A stretch of DNA of 45,632 nt, from contig JAHCLN010000010.1 of NCBI GenBank assembly GCA_026125215.1, positions 1-45,632 of the forward strand, given 5' to 3'. Source of the DNA: Opitutaceae bacterium (GTDB lineage: Bacteria > Verrucomicrobiota > Verrucomicrobiia > Opitutales > Opitutaceae). Every line of letters starts with the position of its first letter. The first letter of the stretch is position 1. Shown here piece after piece: positions 18,942-27,452 of the stretch. The notes under the pieces are model-generated. The model did no database searches, was not told where the DNA came from, and saw only the letters and a program-made list of their open reading frames with translations. The position numbers and the translations under genes are program-made.

Positions 18942-19980
18942 ATGAAGAAAACTTGGCACGTGGGCATCATCGGCTACGGCTGGGCGGCGACGGCCCATAT
19001 CGCCGCCATCGGCGACCCCGGGCAGGGCGGCCGGTCGATGGCCTTTGTTCCTCGCGACCGCTGGACCGGCGGAGCTGGCGGCAAAGCACGGTGGTCCGTT
19101 GCGGGTGCATGCGGATGTGGAGTCGCTGTTGGCGGACCCGGAAATCGACGTGGTTTCGATCACCGGTTATCCGTGGGATCATACCGAGCACGCCGTGGCT
19201 GCGGCCCGTGCAGGCAAGCACATCATTCTGGAAAAGCCGATGGCGCTGGCCCTGCCGGATATGCGCCGGATCGAGGCGGCGGTGCGGGCGGCGGGCGTGG
19301 GGTTCTGCATTTGTTTCGAGTGCCGTTGGTCCAGCCAGTTTCTCGGCATCAAGGCCCGTCTGGATGCGGGTTTGCTCGGCCGGGTGCATTACGGCGAGGT
19401 GGATTACTATCATGGCTCCGGGCCCTGGTATGGGCAGTATCGTTGGAACATCACGCGGCGGGGCGGCGGCTCCAGCCTGCTCTCCGCGGGCGGGCATGCG
19501 CTTGATGCCTTGCTGCTCTGCATGGACGGCGAGGTCGAGGAGGTGATGGCCTACGCCACGCAGTCGGCGCAGCCGGATTTCGCCAAATACGAGTATCCCA
19601 CGACGAGCGTCACGATCCTGAAATTCACGGACGGGCGGGTGGGTAAGTGTGCGTCGGTCATCGACTGCCTGCAGCCCTACTATTTTCATACCCACTTGGT
19701 TGGCAGCAACGGCTCCATCCTCGACCAGAAGATATCCCGACACGGCCCCGGCGACGAACGCAACCGGTGGCAAACGACCGACATGCAGCCGATCGATTCC
19801 GGCGATGTGGCCGATCACCCCTACCGGACGCAGTTCGAGGCGTTTTTCGCGGCGCTGACCGGGCGGCGTGCGATGCCGCTGAGCGGACTCCCCGAGGCCG
19901 TCAAAACGCACGAGGTCATTTTTGCCGCCGATTTGTCCATAGCCGAGAAACGGCCTGTCAAACTCGCCGAAATCCGCTAG
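18942..19980 (+). pseudogene. Gfo/Idh/MocA family oxidoreductase, interrupted by two frameshifts near the N-terminus
   Basis: NAD(P)-dependent sugar oxidoreductase family. The start ATG at 18942 gives the Rossmann motif VGIIGYGWAATAHIAAI (GxGxxA). The coding frame is then lost within about 100 bp. A second frame supplies CSSRPLD near 19050-19070, and a third frame carries the remainder from PAELAAKHGG to the stop at 19980. The third frame is well conserved: DVESLLADPEIDVVSITG, HIILEKPMALALPDM (the EKP motif with catalytic Lys), GGSSLLSAGGHALDALL (conserved His) and KTHEVIFAADLSIAEKRPV. One added C near 19067 would restore the second junction (L-D-P-A-E-L-A-A-K). Either a recent pseudogene or two sequencing/assembly errors; the downstream frame has no other damage, which favours a young lesion or error. 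Confidence 0.8.
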
Positions 19981-19989
19981 CCATCCGTC

Positions 19990-20670
19990 ATGCAAGCCGC
20001 CGACTTCTTCGCCCTACCGCCCTCGTTGGCGGCGTTTGCCGCCGCCTTCCGTCCCGAGGCGGCGCCGTGGGATTGGATCAAGCAGATCGGGCCGGCCCTG
20101 CAGGCGCATCGTTTCGATGGGGCGTTGCCCAAGCTCCCGCCCGGCGTGCACCTGGAGGGCTTCGTGCATCTCGACCCGACGGTGAAGCTACCGCCGCAGG
20201 CTACCATCATCGGTCCGGCGTGGATTGGCCCGCGCACGGAAATCCGCCCCGGGGCTTTTATCCGCGGCAACGTGATCGTCGGTGCGGACGGCGTGCTCGG
20301 GAATGCCTGCGAGTTCAAAAACTGCCTGCTGCTCGACCGGGTGCAGGTGCCGCATTTCAGCTACGTGGGCGACTCCATCCTCGGCAACGGGGCGCATCTT
20401 GGCGCGGGCGTCATTTGCTCAAATCTCCGGCTCGACCAGCAGGAAGTGGTCGTGCGGTTGCCGGCGGGCCCGGTGGCGACGGGCCTGCGGAAATTTGGTG
20501 CAATCCTTGGCGACGAAGCCGAGGTGGGCTGCAACGCCGTTCTCCAACCCGGCACCCTGCTCGGCCGGCGGTCGCTGGTCATGCCGCTCACGCCCTTCGG
20601 TGGCATCCTGCCGGCGGCGACCATCGCGCGCATGCGCGGCACGCTGTCCACCATCCCCCGACGGGACTGA
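19990..20670 (+). CDS. left-handed beta-helix acyltransferase-like protein (nucleotidyl-sugar/GlmU C-terminal type)
   Basis: 226 residues. Hexapeptide-repeat protein: a helical N-terminal part (about 1-55), then imperfect hexads such as VKLPPQATIIGPAWIGPRTE, GAFIRGNVIVGADGVLGNAC, SILGNGAHLGAGVICSNLRL and AEVGCNAVLQPGTLLGRRSL, which form a left-handed beta-helix. The pattern resembles the acetyltransferase half of GlmU and related nucleotidyltransferase-associated proteins, but no nucleotidyltransferase domain is present, so it would bind or acylate a sugar nucleotide. It starts 9 nt after the oxidoreductase stop, possibly the tail of the same transcript, though its content is general cell-envelope-like. 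Confidence 0.8.
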   Translation: MQAADFFALPPSLAAFAAAFRPEAAPWDWIKQIGPALQAHRFDGALPKLPPGVHLEGFVHLDPTVKLPPQATIIGPAWIGPRTEIRPGAFIRGNVIVGADGVLGNACEFKNCLLLDRVQVPHFSYVGDSILGNGAHLGAGVICSNLRLDQQEVVVRLPAGPVATGLRKFGAILGDEAEVGCNAVLQPGTLLGRRSLVMPLTPFGGILPAATIARMRGTLSTIPRRD

Positions 20671-20675
20671 CGGAA

Positions 20676-20711
20676 AATCTTTCTCGTTCTCCGAATCTTT
20701 CTCGTTCTTCC
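20676..20711 (+). repeat. two tandem copies of an 18-bp pyrimidine-rich repeat upstream of trpS
   Basis: The unit AATCTTTCTCGTTCTCCG is followed directly by AATCTTTCTCGTTCTTCC, differing at two positions. It sits in the 95-bp spacer between the beta-helix gene and trpS, 55 bp before the trpS start. No hairpin is evident in it. It may be slippage debris or a regulatory element. Confidence 0.75.
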
Positions 20712-20765
20712 TATCCGGTCCTTCGGGAAAAGACCACGACCACGCACCAGCGAACGATTTACCAC

Positions 20766-21734
20766 ATGCCCCGCGTCCTCACCGGCATCACGCCCTCCGG
20801 CACCCTGCACATCGGCAACTATTTCGGCGCCATGCGCCCGGCCATCGAGCTGCAGGCCGGCGGCGATGCGTTTTATTTCATCGCCGACTACCATTCGATG
20901 ACCGTGATCACGGACGCGAAGGAGCGGCTGGCCTACACCCGCGACATCGCGCTGGACTGGCTCGCCTGCGGGCTCGATCCCGCCAAGGCGGTCTTTTGGC
21001 GGCAGAGCGATGTGCATGAAGTTTGCGAACTCACCTGGCTCCTCGGCACCCTCACGCCCATGGGCCTGCTGGAACGCGCCCACAGCTACAAGGACAAGAC
21101 CGCGAAAGGCATCTCGCCCAACTTCGGCCTGTTCGCCTACCCGGTGCTGATGGCGGCCGATATCCTGCTTTTCGATACCCACGTGGTGCCGGTCGGCAAG
21201 GACCAGAAGCAGCACCTGGAGATGACGCGCGACATGGCGATCAAGTTCAACCAGACCTATGGCGAGACGCTCGTGGTCCCGGAAGAGCGGATCGCGGAGG
21301 AAGTGGCGGTCATTCCCGGGCTGGACGGGCAAAAGATGTCGAAGAGCTACGGGAATACCATTGAGATCTTCGGCGACGAGAAGGCGCTGCGGAAAAAGAT
21401 CATGGGCATCGTCATGGATTCCCGCACGCCGCAGGAACCGAAGCCCGATGCCGACAAGAACCTCGCCATCCAGCTCCTGAAACTCTTCGCGCCGGCCGGG
21501 GTGGCGACCGATTTTGAAAACCGGCTCCGGGCCGGCGGTCTCGGCTATGGCGACCTGAAAAAGGCGCTCTTCGAGCATTATTGGAATTTCTTCGCCACCG
21601 CCCGGACCAAACGCGCCGAACTCGCGGCCAATCCCGACTATGTGGAGCAGGTGCTGCGCGACGGTGCGGAGCGGGCGCGGGCCGTGGCGCTGCAAACCAT
21701 CACGCGGGCACGCAAGGCCTGCGGCCTCCGGTAA
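20766..21734 (+). CDS. trpS: tryptophanyl-tRNA synthetase
   Basis: 322 residues, normal for bacterial class Ic TrpRS. It charges tRNA-Trp in the cytoplasm. The HIGH-type motif is in [15 protein letters not shown] (8-22), the KMSKS loop is at 190-194 ([10 protein letters not shown]), and the dimer and Trp-site segments [31 protein letters not shown] and [19 protein letters not shown] are all present. The open frame extends far upstream, but [12 protein letters not shown] is the family start. The ATG lacks a Shine-Dalgarno site. Confidence 0.97.
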   Translation: MPRVLTGITPSGTLHIGNYFGAMRPAIELQAGGDAFYFIADYHSMTVITDAKERLAYTRDIALDWLACGLDPAKAVFWRQSDVHEVCELTWLLGTLTPMGLLERAHSYKDKTAKGISPNFGLFAYPVLMAADILLFDTHVVPVGKDQKQHLEMTRDMAIKFNQTYGETLVVPEERIAEEVAVIPGLDGQKMSKSYGNTIEIFGDEKALRKKIMGIVMDSRTPQEPKPDADKNLAIQLLKLFAPAGVATDFENRLRAGGLGYGDLKKALFEHYWNFFATARTKRAELAANPDYVEQVLRDGAERARAVALQTITRARKACGLR

Positions 21735-21754
21735 AGCCGGCGCAGTTATTTCCC

Positions 21755-23029
21755 GTGAGCGACCAGAGTGACATCGGACGCAAGCGGCAGCGGGAGATTT
21801 ATGTCGCCGGCGTGGGCGGCCGGCTGCCGGCCGTGCCGGTGGCGCAGGCGCAGCTGGAAAAGGCGGCGCAGGCCGCGATGTCCGCCGAGGCCTGGGCCTA
21901 CGTGGCGGGTGGGGCCGGGCGTGAATCCACGATGGAAGCCAACCGCGCGGCCTTTGAAAAATGGCGCATCGTGCCCCGGGTGCTGCACGACGTGGAGAAG
22001 CGCGATCTCACGGTGACACTCTTGGGCCGGCGGTTGCCGTCGCCGTTGCTTTTGTCGCCCATCGGCGTGCTGGAAATGGTGCACCGCGAGGCCGATCTGG
22101 CCGTGGCCCGGGCGGCGGCCGCGCTGGGCGTGCCGTTTGTTTTCTCGAACCAGGCGTCGGTGCCGATGGAAGCGGTGGCCGCCGCCATGGGAAAGGCCCC
22201 GCGCTGGTTTCAGCTTTATTGGAGCCGGTCGGATGATCTGGTCGCTTCGTTCGTGCGGCGGGCCGAAGCCTGTGGGTGCGAGGCGATCGTGCTCACCCTC
22301 GATACCACGATGCTCGGCTGGCGCCCGCGGGACCTCGATTTGGGCTCACTACCATTTCTGAAGGGGCAGGGTATCGCGCAATACACCAGCGATCCGGTGT
22401 TCTGCGCGGAACTCGGGCAAGCGTCCGCCCCGGACGGCGCACCCCGGCCGCCGCTGAATTTTCTGACCGTTGCCACGGCGCTGGCGCAGAAGGGAAATTT
22501 TCCCGGCGGATTGCTGCGCAACCTCGGTTCGGACAAGCCGCGGGCGGCGGTGCAGCGGTTCGTGAACACCTACTCGCGCCCAAACCTTACGTGGGAGAAC
22601 TTGAAGTTTTTGCGCCGCCACACCCGGCTGCCGATCCTGCTGAAGGGTATCGTGCATCCGGACGACGCCCGGCAGGCGGTGGCTCTGGGCATCGACGGCT
22701 TGGTGGTGTCGAATCATGGCGGCCGGCAGATCGACGGTGCGATCGCAGCACTGGATGCGTTGCCGGCTGTCGTCGAAGCGGTGAACGGCAGGATTCCCGT
22801 GCTTTTCGACAGCGGCATCCACGGTGGCGCCGATGTGCTGAAGGCCCTCGCCCTCGGCGCGACGGCGGTCTGTCTCGGACGGCCCTATGTCTACGGGCTG
22901 GCGGTTGCGGGCGAGGCGGGCGTGCGCGAAGTGATTGCGAACATTCTGGCGGAACTGGACCTCGCCCTGGGATTGGCCGGACTGGCGGGGTTGCATGCCA
23001 TCCCGGAGGGAACGGTGATGCGTGCTTAA
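21755..23029 (+). CDS. FMN-dependent alpha-hydroxyacid oxidizing protein (lactate oxidase/2-monooxygenase family)
   Basis: 424 residues from the GTG at 21755 ([12 protein letters not shown]), 20 nt after trpS; no ATG fits the family N-terminus. TIM-barrel flavoprotein oxidizing L-2-hydroxyacids to 2-oxoacids. Key parts: [20 protein letters not shown] with the substrate Tyr, [43 protein letters not shown] (catalytic-site Lys), [12 protein letters not shown] (catalytic His and Arg) and [20 protein letters not shown] for phosphate binding. Length and the AQYTSDPVF insert fit the lactate 2-monooxygenase-like branch. It may feed on 2-hydroxyacids, but no partner links it to the sulfatase locus. 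Confidence 0.92.
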   Translation: MSDQSDIGRKRQREIYVAGVGGRLPAVPVAQAQLEKAAQAAMSAEAWAYVAGGAGRESTMEANRAAFEKWRIVPRVLHDVEKRDLTVTLLGRRLPSPLLLSPIGVLEMVHREADLAVARAAAALGVPFVFSNQASVPMEAVAAAMGKAPRWFQLYWSRSDDLVASFVRRAEACGCEAIVLTLDTTMLGWRPRDLDLGSLPFLKGQGIAQYTSDPVFCAELGQASAPDGAPRPPLNFLTVATALAQKGNFPGGLLRNLGSDKPRAAVQRFVNTYSRPNLTWENLKFLRRHTRLPILLKGIVHPDDARQAVALGIDGLVVSNHGGRQIDGAIAALDALPAVVEAVNGRIPVLFDSGIHGGADVLKALALGATAVCLGRPYVYGLAVAGEAGVREVIANILAELDLALGLAGLAGLHAIPEGTVMRA

Positions 23030-23036
23030 AAGCGAA

Positions 23037-23067
23037 ATCCGGCTGATGGACGAACCATCGGCCGGAT
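23037..23067 (-). terminator. hairpin terminator between convergent genes
   Basis: A 13-bp stem (ATCCGGCTGATGG pairing with CCATCGGCCGGAT, one G-T pair) and a 5-nt ACGAA loop, placed between the convergent oxidase (+) and TonB-C protein (-). On the minus strand it is followed by TTTCGCTTTT, so it should end the leftward transcript; it may also stop the rightward one, though there is no T-run on that side. Confidence 0.75.
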
Positions 23068-23090
23068 GCACGCGGCGAGACAAGCGATGC

Positions 23091-23708
23091 TTATGCCTGG
23101 ATCTCGATCGGGATCGTAATGCGCTGCGAGACCGGCGTGCCGTCCTGCATCGCCGGGGTGAAGCGCCACTGCGAGACGGCTTTCACGACACTTTGCGTGA
23201 GGCGGCGGTCGGCGGGACTGGCGACAGTGACATCCTGCGGCCGGCCGTTTTCATCCACCACCAGCGAGACGGTGAGCGTGCTGCCGATGTGCTGGCGGGA
23301 GACGCCGGCGGGATTCACGATTGTCTCCGCCACGGGCGCGGCGGTGGCAACGGCGAGCGTGACCGCGGGAACCGCGGCCTGGGCGCTGATCTCCAGCGGC
23401 ATGGTGACGCGGCGGGAGACCGGGGCACCGTCCTGCATCGCCGGGGTGAAACGCCACTGCGAAACGGCGCTCACGACGCTCTGCGTGAGGCGGCGGTCGG
23501 CGGGGCTGATCACGGTGACATCCTGGGGTCGGCCGTTGGCATCGACGGTGAAGTTGAGCCGGACGGTGGCGCCGAGATGCTGGCGCGAGAGACCTTCGGG
23601 ATTCACGATTTTGCCGGCCTGCGGGATGCCGGGGTCGGTGGCGAAGACGGTGGTGGAAAGCAGGCCGCTCACCAGAGCGGTGCCGACGAGGAATTTGATT
23701 TTGTTCAT
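23091..23708 (-). CDS. periplasmic protein with two tandem TonB C-terminal domains
   Basis: 205 residues. Signal peptide MNKIKFLVGTALVSGLLSTTVFA. Two TonB-C-like domains follow: residues 35-108 and 131-204, offset by exactly 96 residues. Each has a RQH-x-G strand, VDxNGRPQDVTV, the nearly identical SPADRRLTQSVV, and WRFTPAMQDG. A 20-residue Ala/Val-rich linker joins them. There is no transmembrane anchor and no proline-rich spanning region, so it is not a classical TonB; free-standing proteins of this kind are common in Verrucomicrobiota and their role is not settled. The matching DNA indicates recent duplication of one domain (288-bp period). Confidence 0.85.
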   Translation of the reverse strand: MNKIKFLVGTALVSGLLSTTVFATDPGIPQAGKIVNPEGLSRQHLGATVRLNFTVDANGRPQDVTVISPADRRLTQSVVSAVSQWRFTPAMQDGAPVSRRVTMPLEISAQAAVPAVTLAVATAAPVAETIVNPAGVSRQHIGSTLTVSLVVDENGRPQDVTVASPADRRLTQSVVKAVSQWRFTPAMQDGTPVSQRITIPIEIQA

Positions 23709-23833
23709 GGAGGGGATCCGCGTATGCGGGTTATCGGGTTTTTGTTTTGGTTCGATGCCCTCGTGTTGTGCCGTGGACGTGGATTAATACACGTCGCCGC
23801 CGCCAAAGTTACATCCGGCGGAAAATTATTTTG

Positions 23834-23847
23834 TCCCAATTTCGGGA
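23834..23847 (-). terminator. possible weak terminator of the cmk-plsC transcript
   Basis: Directly after the plsC stop, on the minus strand, TCCC-GAAATT-GGGA forms a 4-bp stem followed by CAAAATAATTTT. The stem is short, so this is a weak candidate. It is the only stem followed by an A/T-rich tail found in the 139-bp spacer before the TonB-C gene. Confidence 0.3.
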
Positions 23848-24507
23848 TCAGATGACCGGCGCTGTCGGTTCGCGCAGCGCGGCGATACGCGCGAAAATGC
23901 GCTGCGAAGCGACCAGATATCGCTCCTTGCCGGCCGCAGGCTCGTCATATTCGGCGGGCATGATCGGCGGGCCGAAGACGATGCTCACCGGCGTGCCGAG
24001 CCGCAGCGCGCGGCCTTTGCCGTAGGCTTCGAAGGAACCGAAAATCCGCGCGGGCACCACCGGCACGCCGGCCCGACTGGCGATGAGGCCGACGCCGGCC
24101 TTGGGCTCCTGCAGTTTCCCGTCGGAAGTTCGCGTCCCCTCGGGAAAAAGAATGAGGCCCTTGTCCTCCTTCAGGGTTTTGAGCACGCGTTTGATCGCGC
24201 TGACATCCTGGCCGCCGTCGCGGTCCACCGGGATGGTGCCGACTTCGTCGAGCCACCATGAGGCGAAGCCCGGCTTCCACAGCGTCTTGCGGGCGAAGTA
24301 GGCGATCTGCCGCGGCACTTGGCAGCCGATGAACGGCGGATCGAGGAAACTTGCATGATTGGCCGCGATGAGAAAGGAGCCGGTGCGCGGCAGGTTTTCG
24401 AGTCCGATGATATCACCGCGGAAAAACATCCCGTAAACCACCGTGGCGAGGTAGTGGAACAAGCCGTAGACCGGCTCCATTTCGACTTGGCGGAAGGAGT
24501 GGCTCAT
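23848..24507 (-). CDS. plsC: 1-acyl-sn-glycerol-3-phosphate acyltransferase
   Basis: 219 residues. LPLAT-family enzyme making phosphatidic acid from lysophosphatidic acid at the inner membrane. Acyltransferase motif I is NHASFLDPP (NHxxxxD), motif II is near FARKTLWKPGF, motif III is LFPEGTRTSDGKLQEPK, and motif IV is VPVVPARIFG. A hydrophobic N-terminal segment (GLFHYLATVVYGMFF) would associate it with the membrane. The ATG at 24507 overlaps the cmk stop by 4 nt, so translation is coupled; a longer open frame upstream is a shadow of cmk. Confidence 0.93.
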   Translation of the reverse strand: MSHSFRQVEMEPVYGLFHYLATVVYGMFFRGDIIGLENLPRTGSFLIAANHASFLDPPFIGCQVPRQIAYFARKTLWKPGFASWWLDEVGTIPVDRDGGQDVSAIKRVLKTLKEDKGLILFPEGTRTSDGKLQEPKAGVGLIASRAGVPVVPARIFGSFEAYGKGRALRLGTPVSIVFGPPIMPAEYDEPAAGKERYLVASQRIFARIAALREPTAPVI

Positions 24508-25175
24508 GCGGAAGCCAGCGCGGGGGCGACGCGGTCGGCCATGAGCGCGAAGACCTCTTCGAGCGACCGGTGGGTGCTGTCGATATCGATGGCGCCGGTC
24601 GGACAGGTCAGGGGCGAGGTCTTGCGGGAGGAATCGAGCCGGTCGCGCTCCGCGACGGAGTCCTGGCGGCCTTCGGCGGCGCGGCGTTTGGCGCGTTCGA
24701 TGGGATCGGCATGCAGGAAGAAACGGAAGTCGGCCTGCGGAAAGATGACCGAGCCGATGTCGCGGCCTTCCATGACGAGGCCGCGGAAGCCGTGCTCGAG
24801 GGCGAAGTCGGCCTGGCCGCGTTGGTAGCCGAGCAGGGTTTGTCGAACTTCGGGGATCGCGGCGTAGTGGGAAACATGTTCGTTGACCCGTTGATCGCGG
24901 ATCTCGTCGCCGGCGGGCTGGCCATCCACCAGCATCCGGGCGGAGCGGCCTTCGAGACGGGTGGCAAGGTGGAGGCCGGACAACGCGGACTTGAGGGCGG
25001 GCAGGTCGGCATGGGGCACGCCGCGCCGGAGGAGTTCGCTGGTGAGGTGCCGGTAGAATGAGCCGGTGTCCACATGCAGCAGGTTGAAGCGGTCGGCGAG
25101 CAGGCGGGCGGTGGAGGACTTGCCCGAGGCGGCGCCACCGTCGATGGCGACAATGATGAAAGGTGTGGAAGCCAT
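24504..25175 (-). CDS. cmk: cytidylate kinase
   Basis: 223 residues, typical of bacterial CMP kinase. It phosphorylates CMP/dCMP with ATP in the cytoplasm. P-loop AIDGGAASGKSSTARLLA (10-27), substrate segment HVDTGSFYRHLTSELLRRG, the CMP-binding RDIGSVIFPQADFRFFLHAD, and the LID region AKRRAAEGRQDSVAERDRLD are all clear. The start overlaps the aroA stop (TGATG), and the stop overlaps plsC. The order aroA-cmk recurs in many bacteria, which supports the assignments. Confidence 0.96.
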   Translation of the reverse strand: MASTPFIIVAIDGGAASGKSSTARLLADRFNLLHVDTGSFYRHLTSELLRRGVPHADLPALKSALSGLHLATRLEGRSARMLVDGQPAGDEIRDQRVNEHVSHYAAIPEVRQTLLGYQRGQADFALEHGFRGLVMEGRDIGSVIFPQADFRFFLHADPIERAKRRAAEGRQDSVAERDRLDSSRKTSPLTCPTGAIDIDSTHRSLEEVFALMADRVAPALASA

Positions 25176-26386
25176 CAGTCGCCCAAGGATTTTTGGCGGA
25201 GGTTCTCCAGCAACTCAAAAAAATGCGGGAAAGTCTTGGCGCAGCACGCGGGGTCCTGGATCGAGAGCCATGGCCGGCCGTCGCCGTGCAGATCATGGCA
25301 GCCGAGGATGCCGAAGCTCATGGCGAAGCGGTGGTCGTGGTAGGTCTCGATCACCTGTCCGGCGCGGAGCGGCCGGGGATGGATTTCGAGCGCGTCTTCC
25401 GTCTCGATCACGCGCTGGCCGAGTTTGGAGAGCTCGCGGGCCATGCCGGCGACACGGTCGGTCTCCTGCTTGCGGGTGTGGGCGATGCCGGTGATCCGCG
25501 TGGGGCCGTCGAGCAAGGGGGCGATGGCGGCCAGCGTGAGGAAGGTGTCGGAATACTCGCGGAAGTTCCGGTCCACGGCGCGCCGGGCGGGACCGATGCC
25601 GGTAACAACGTCACGAAACTTCACATCGCCCTGCAGGGAGCCGCCGTAATTGGTGAGCGTCAGGCTTCCGCCGGTGACCAGCGGCAGGGCGAGGAAGTAG
25701 CTGGCCGCGGACGCGTCGCCCTCGATCTGGTAGTCGGCGGGCCGGGCGGCGAACTGCCGCAGCATCGCCTCGGTCATCTGGACGAAGGGCTTTGAACCGG
25801 CCTCGCCCTTGAGTTTCACGGTCAGGGGCGACCGGGCGTGCGGCGCCACCATCAACAGGGCCGAGAGCATCTGGCTGCTTTCGGAAGCATCGAGGACTAC
25901 CTCGCCGCCCGGCAGGCCGGCGGTGCGCAGGGTGAAGGGGAAACTGTGTGCGTCGGCCTGCGCACCCTGTGCCGCCAGCGCTTCCAGCAGGGCGCCGATG
26001 GGCCGGCGGCGCATGGCTTCGTCGCCGTCAAAATGATAGCTGCCATCGGGCCGGAGGCAGACGAAAGCCGTCAGGAAACGCGCGGCCGTGCCGGCGTTGC
26101 CCACGTCGATTTTCGCCTCGCGAACGGGGATCGCACCTCCGCGCCCCTCGATGACGATGGTCAGGGCCGCTTCATCCGTCTCGATGTGGAAACCCAGCGT
26201 CCGCAGGGCGGCGAGCATGATCCGCGTGTCCCGGCTGAAGAGCGCGCCGCGCAGGGTGACCGTCCGGTCGGACAAGGCGGCGAGGATGAGGGCCCGGTTG
26301 GTGATGCTCTTTGATCCGGGCAGCGTGACACTGCCGCGTGCGGGACGGGTAAAGGGAGTGACGGGCAAAGGGTCGGGCAGGGACAT
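25175..26386 (-). CDS. aroA: 3-phosphoshikimate 1-carboxyvinyltransferase (EPSP synthase)
   Basis: 403 residues from the ATG at 26386 (MSLPDPLPV); an in-frame ATG at 26437 adds 17 residues unlike the family. It catalyses PEP plus shikimate-3-phosphate to EPSP in aromatic amino acid synthesis. Signatures: LPGSKSITNRALILAAL (PEP and S3P binding), VGNAGTAARFLTAF, SASSYF-type loop EGDASAASYFLALP, EYSDTFLTLAAIAP with the catalytic Asp, TRKQETDRVAGMA and ETYHDHRFAMSF. NAG-T-AxR, with Ala where the common consensus has Met, should be noted for inhibitor sensitivity classes but is not assigned. Follows tyrA on the same strand after a 115-bp spacer. Confidence 0.96.
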   Translation of the reverse strand: MSLPDPLPVTPFTRPARGSVTLPGSKSITNRALILAALSDRTVTLRGALFSRDTRIMLAALRTLGFHIETDEAALTIVIEGRGGAIPVREAKIDVGNAGTAARFLTAFVCLRPDGSYHFDGDEAMRRRPIGALLEALAAQGAQADAHSFPFTLRTAGLPGGEVVLDASESSQMLSALLMVAPHARSPLTVKLKGEAGSKPFVQMTEAMLRQFAARPADYQIEGDASAASYFLALPLVTGGSLTLTNYGGSLQGDVKFRDVVTGIGPARRAVDRNFREYSDTFLTLAAIAPLLDGPTRITGIAHTRKQETDRVAGMARELSKLGQRVIETEDALEIHPRPLRAGQVIETYHDHRFAMSFGILGCHDLHGDGRPWLSIQDPACCAKTFPHFFELLENLRQKSLGD

Positions 26387-26456
26387 GCGACCGAGCAGCG
26401 TCGGCGAGCCGGCCCGGCACGCCAACAGTTTTTTCAAAAGACGGCCGGCCCAGCCG

Positions 26457-26481
26457 GTTTGTCATCCATTATATGACAAAC
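26457..26481. promoter_or_regulatory. 9-bp perfect inverted repeat in the tyrA-aroA spacer
   Basis: GTTTGTCAT-CCATTAT-ATGACAAAC, 7-nt spacer, A/T-rich in a G/C-rich setting. It lies 71 bp upstream of the aroA start and 20 bp after the tyrA stop. The A/T-rich symmetric form suggests an operator. A short T-run lies further on in the minus direction (near 26430), so read-through attenuation or a terminator for tyrA is also possible. Confidence 0.45.
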
Positions 26482-26501
26482 GTGTTGGGGTGTTGGGGCG
26501 T

Positions 26502-27350
26502 TCAGGGGCGGAAATCACGGCGGTAGACCTGACCGCGTTCGAGCCGGGCGGTCACGTCGAGGTAGTCGCGGTTGGCCAGGGCGGCTTTGAAGGCGTGCAG
26601 TTGGTCTTCAAATCCGGCCAGTGCGCGCAGGACTTCGTCGCGGTTCTGCTCGAGGATGGTGCGCCAGAGCGCGGGGTCGCTGCCGGCGATGCGGGTGGTG
26701 TCGCGCAGGCCGCCGCCGGAGTGGTTGCGCCAGCGGGGGTCCTTGTGGGCGAGGAAGGCGCAGAGCGTGGAGGCCAGCACCTGTGGCAGATGGCTGATGT
26801 GGGCCACGATTTCGTCGTGTTTGTCGGGATGTTCGGTGGTGACCTCGCAGCCGAGTTCCCGCCAAAAACGCACGACAACCTCCACGGCCTGCGGCGCCGT
26901 CTCCGGCAGCGGGGTGACAAAGCAGGCGCGCCGGGCGAAGAGGTCCGCGCTGGCGTGCTCCCAGCCGGTTTTTTCCGAGCCGGCCATCGGGTGAGAACCG
27001 ACAAAGTGGGCGGATTTTCCCACGGCGGCCTGACCCAGCCGGCAGATCTCGCCCTTCACGCTGCCCACGTCGGTGACGATGGCGCCGGCGGCGAGGTGCG
27101 GGGCCACCTGCCGGATGAGCGGCACGATGCGGTCCACCGGCGCCGCGATGACGATGCGGTCGGCGCCGGCGACGGCCGCCTCGGGCGTGTCGGCGACGGC
27201 GTCGCACCACGGTTGCTCGCGCAGGGCGAGCCGGGATTCGGGCCGGCGGGCCCAGAGCACGATGCGGGAGGCCAGGCCATGGGTGCGGGCGGCCTTGGCG
27301 ACGGAGCCGCCGAGCAGGCCGGGCGCAAGGATGGTGAGTTGGGCGGGCAC
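26502..27350 (-). CDS. tyrA: prephenate dehydrogenase
   Basis: 282 residues from the GTG at 27350 (VPAQLTILAPGLLGGSVAKA); a start at 27398 is open but adds a non-family leader. It converts prephenate to 4-hydroxyphenylpyruvate with NAD(P)+. The nucleotide-binding motif is GLLGGSVAKAAR, followed by IVIAAPVDRI, VTDVGSVKG, and the prephenate site FVGSHPMAGSEKTGWEHA; later EHPDKHDEIVAHISHLPQVLA and the Arg-containing GGGLRDTTRIAGSDPALW are diagnostic. It heads the aromatic/nucleotide cluster tyrA-aroA-cmk-plsC. No C-terminal ACT domain, so allosteric control by Tyr would have to act otherwise. Confidence 0.93.
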   Translation of the reverse strand: MPAQLTILAPGLLGGSVAKAARTHGLASRIVLWARRPESRLALREQPWCDAVADTPEAAVAGADRIVIAAPVDRIVPLIRQVAPHLAAGAIVTDVGSVKGEICRLGQAAVGKSAHFVGSHPMAGSEKTGWEHASADLFARRACFVTPLPETAPQAVEVVVRFWRELGCEVTTEHPDKHDEIVAHISHLPQVLASTLCAFLAHKDPRWRNHSGGGLRDTTRIAGSDPALWRTILEQNRDEVLRALAGFEDQLHAFKAALANRDYLDVTARLERGQVYRRDFRP

Positions 27351-27452
27351 GGCTCCTTGCAAAGGGCAAACCGCGGGGGTGTCGAGCCCTACGACCAAGG
27401 GCGGGAACGCGTTGCCTTCGGGCCGGTCGGCCTTCAGGCTGGGGTTGTTCCC

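Noticed and set aside
19647..20765. Open frame extending trpS upstream by 373 codons
   Set aside because: The extension overlaps two genes in another frame, and TrpRS starts at [12 protein letters not shown].
26088..27452. 455-codon N-terminal extension of the SUMF1-like gene
   Set aside because: Lies over aroA and tyrA on the opposite strand with no homology; the real start with a transmembrane helix is at 27453.
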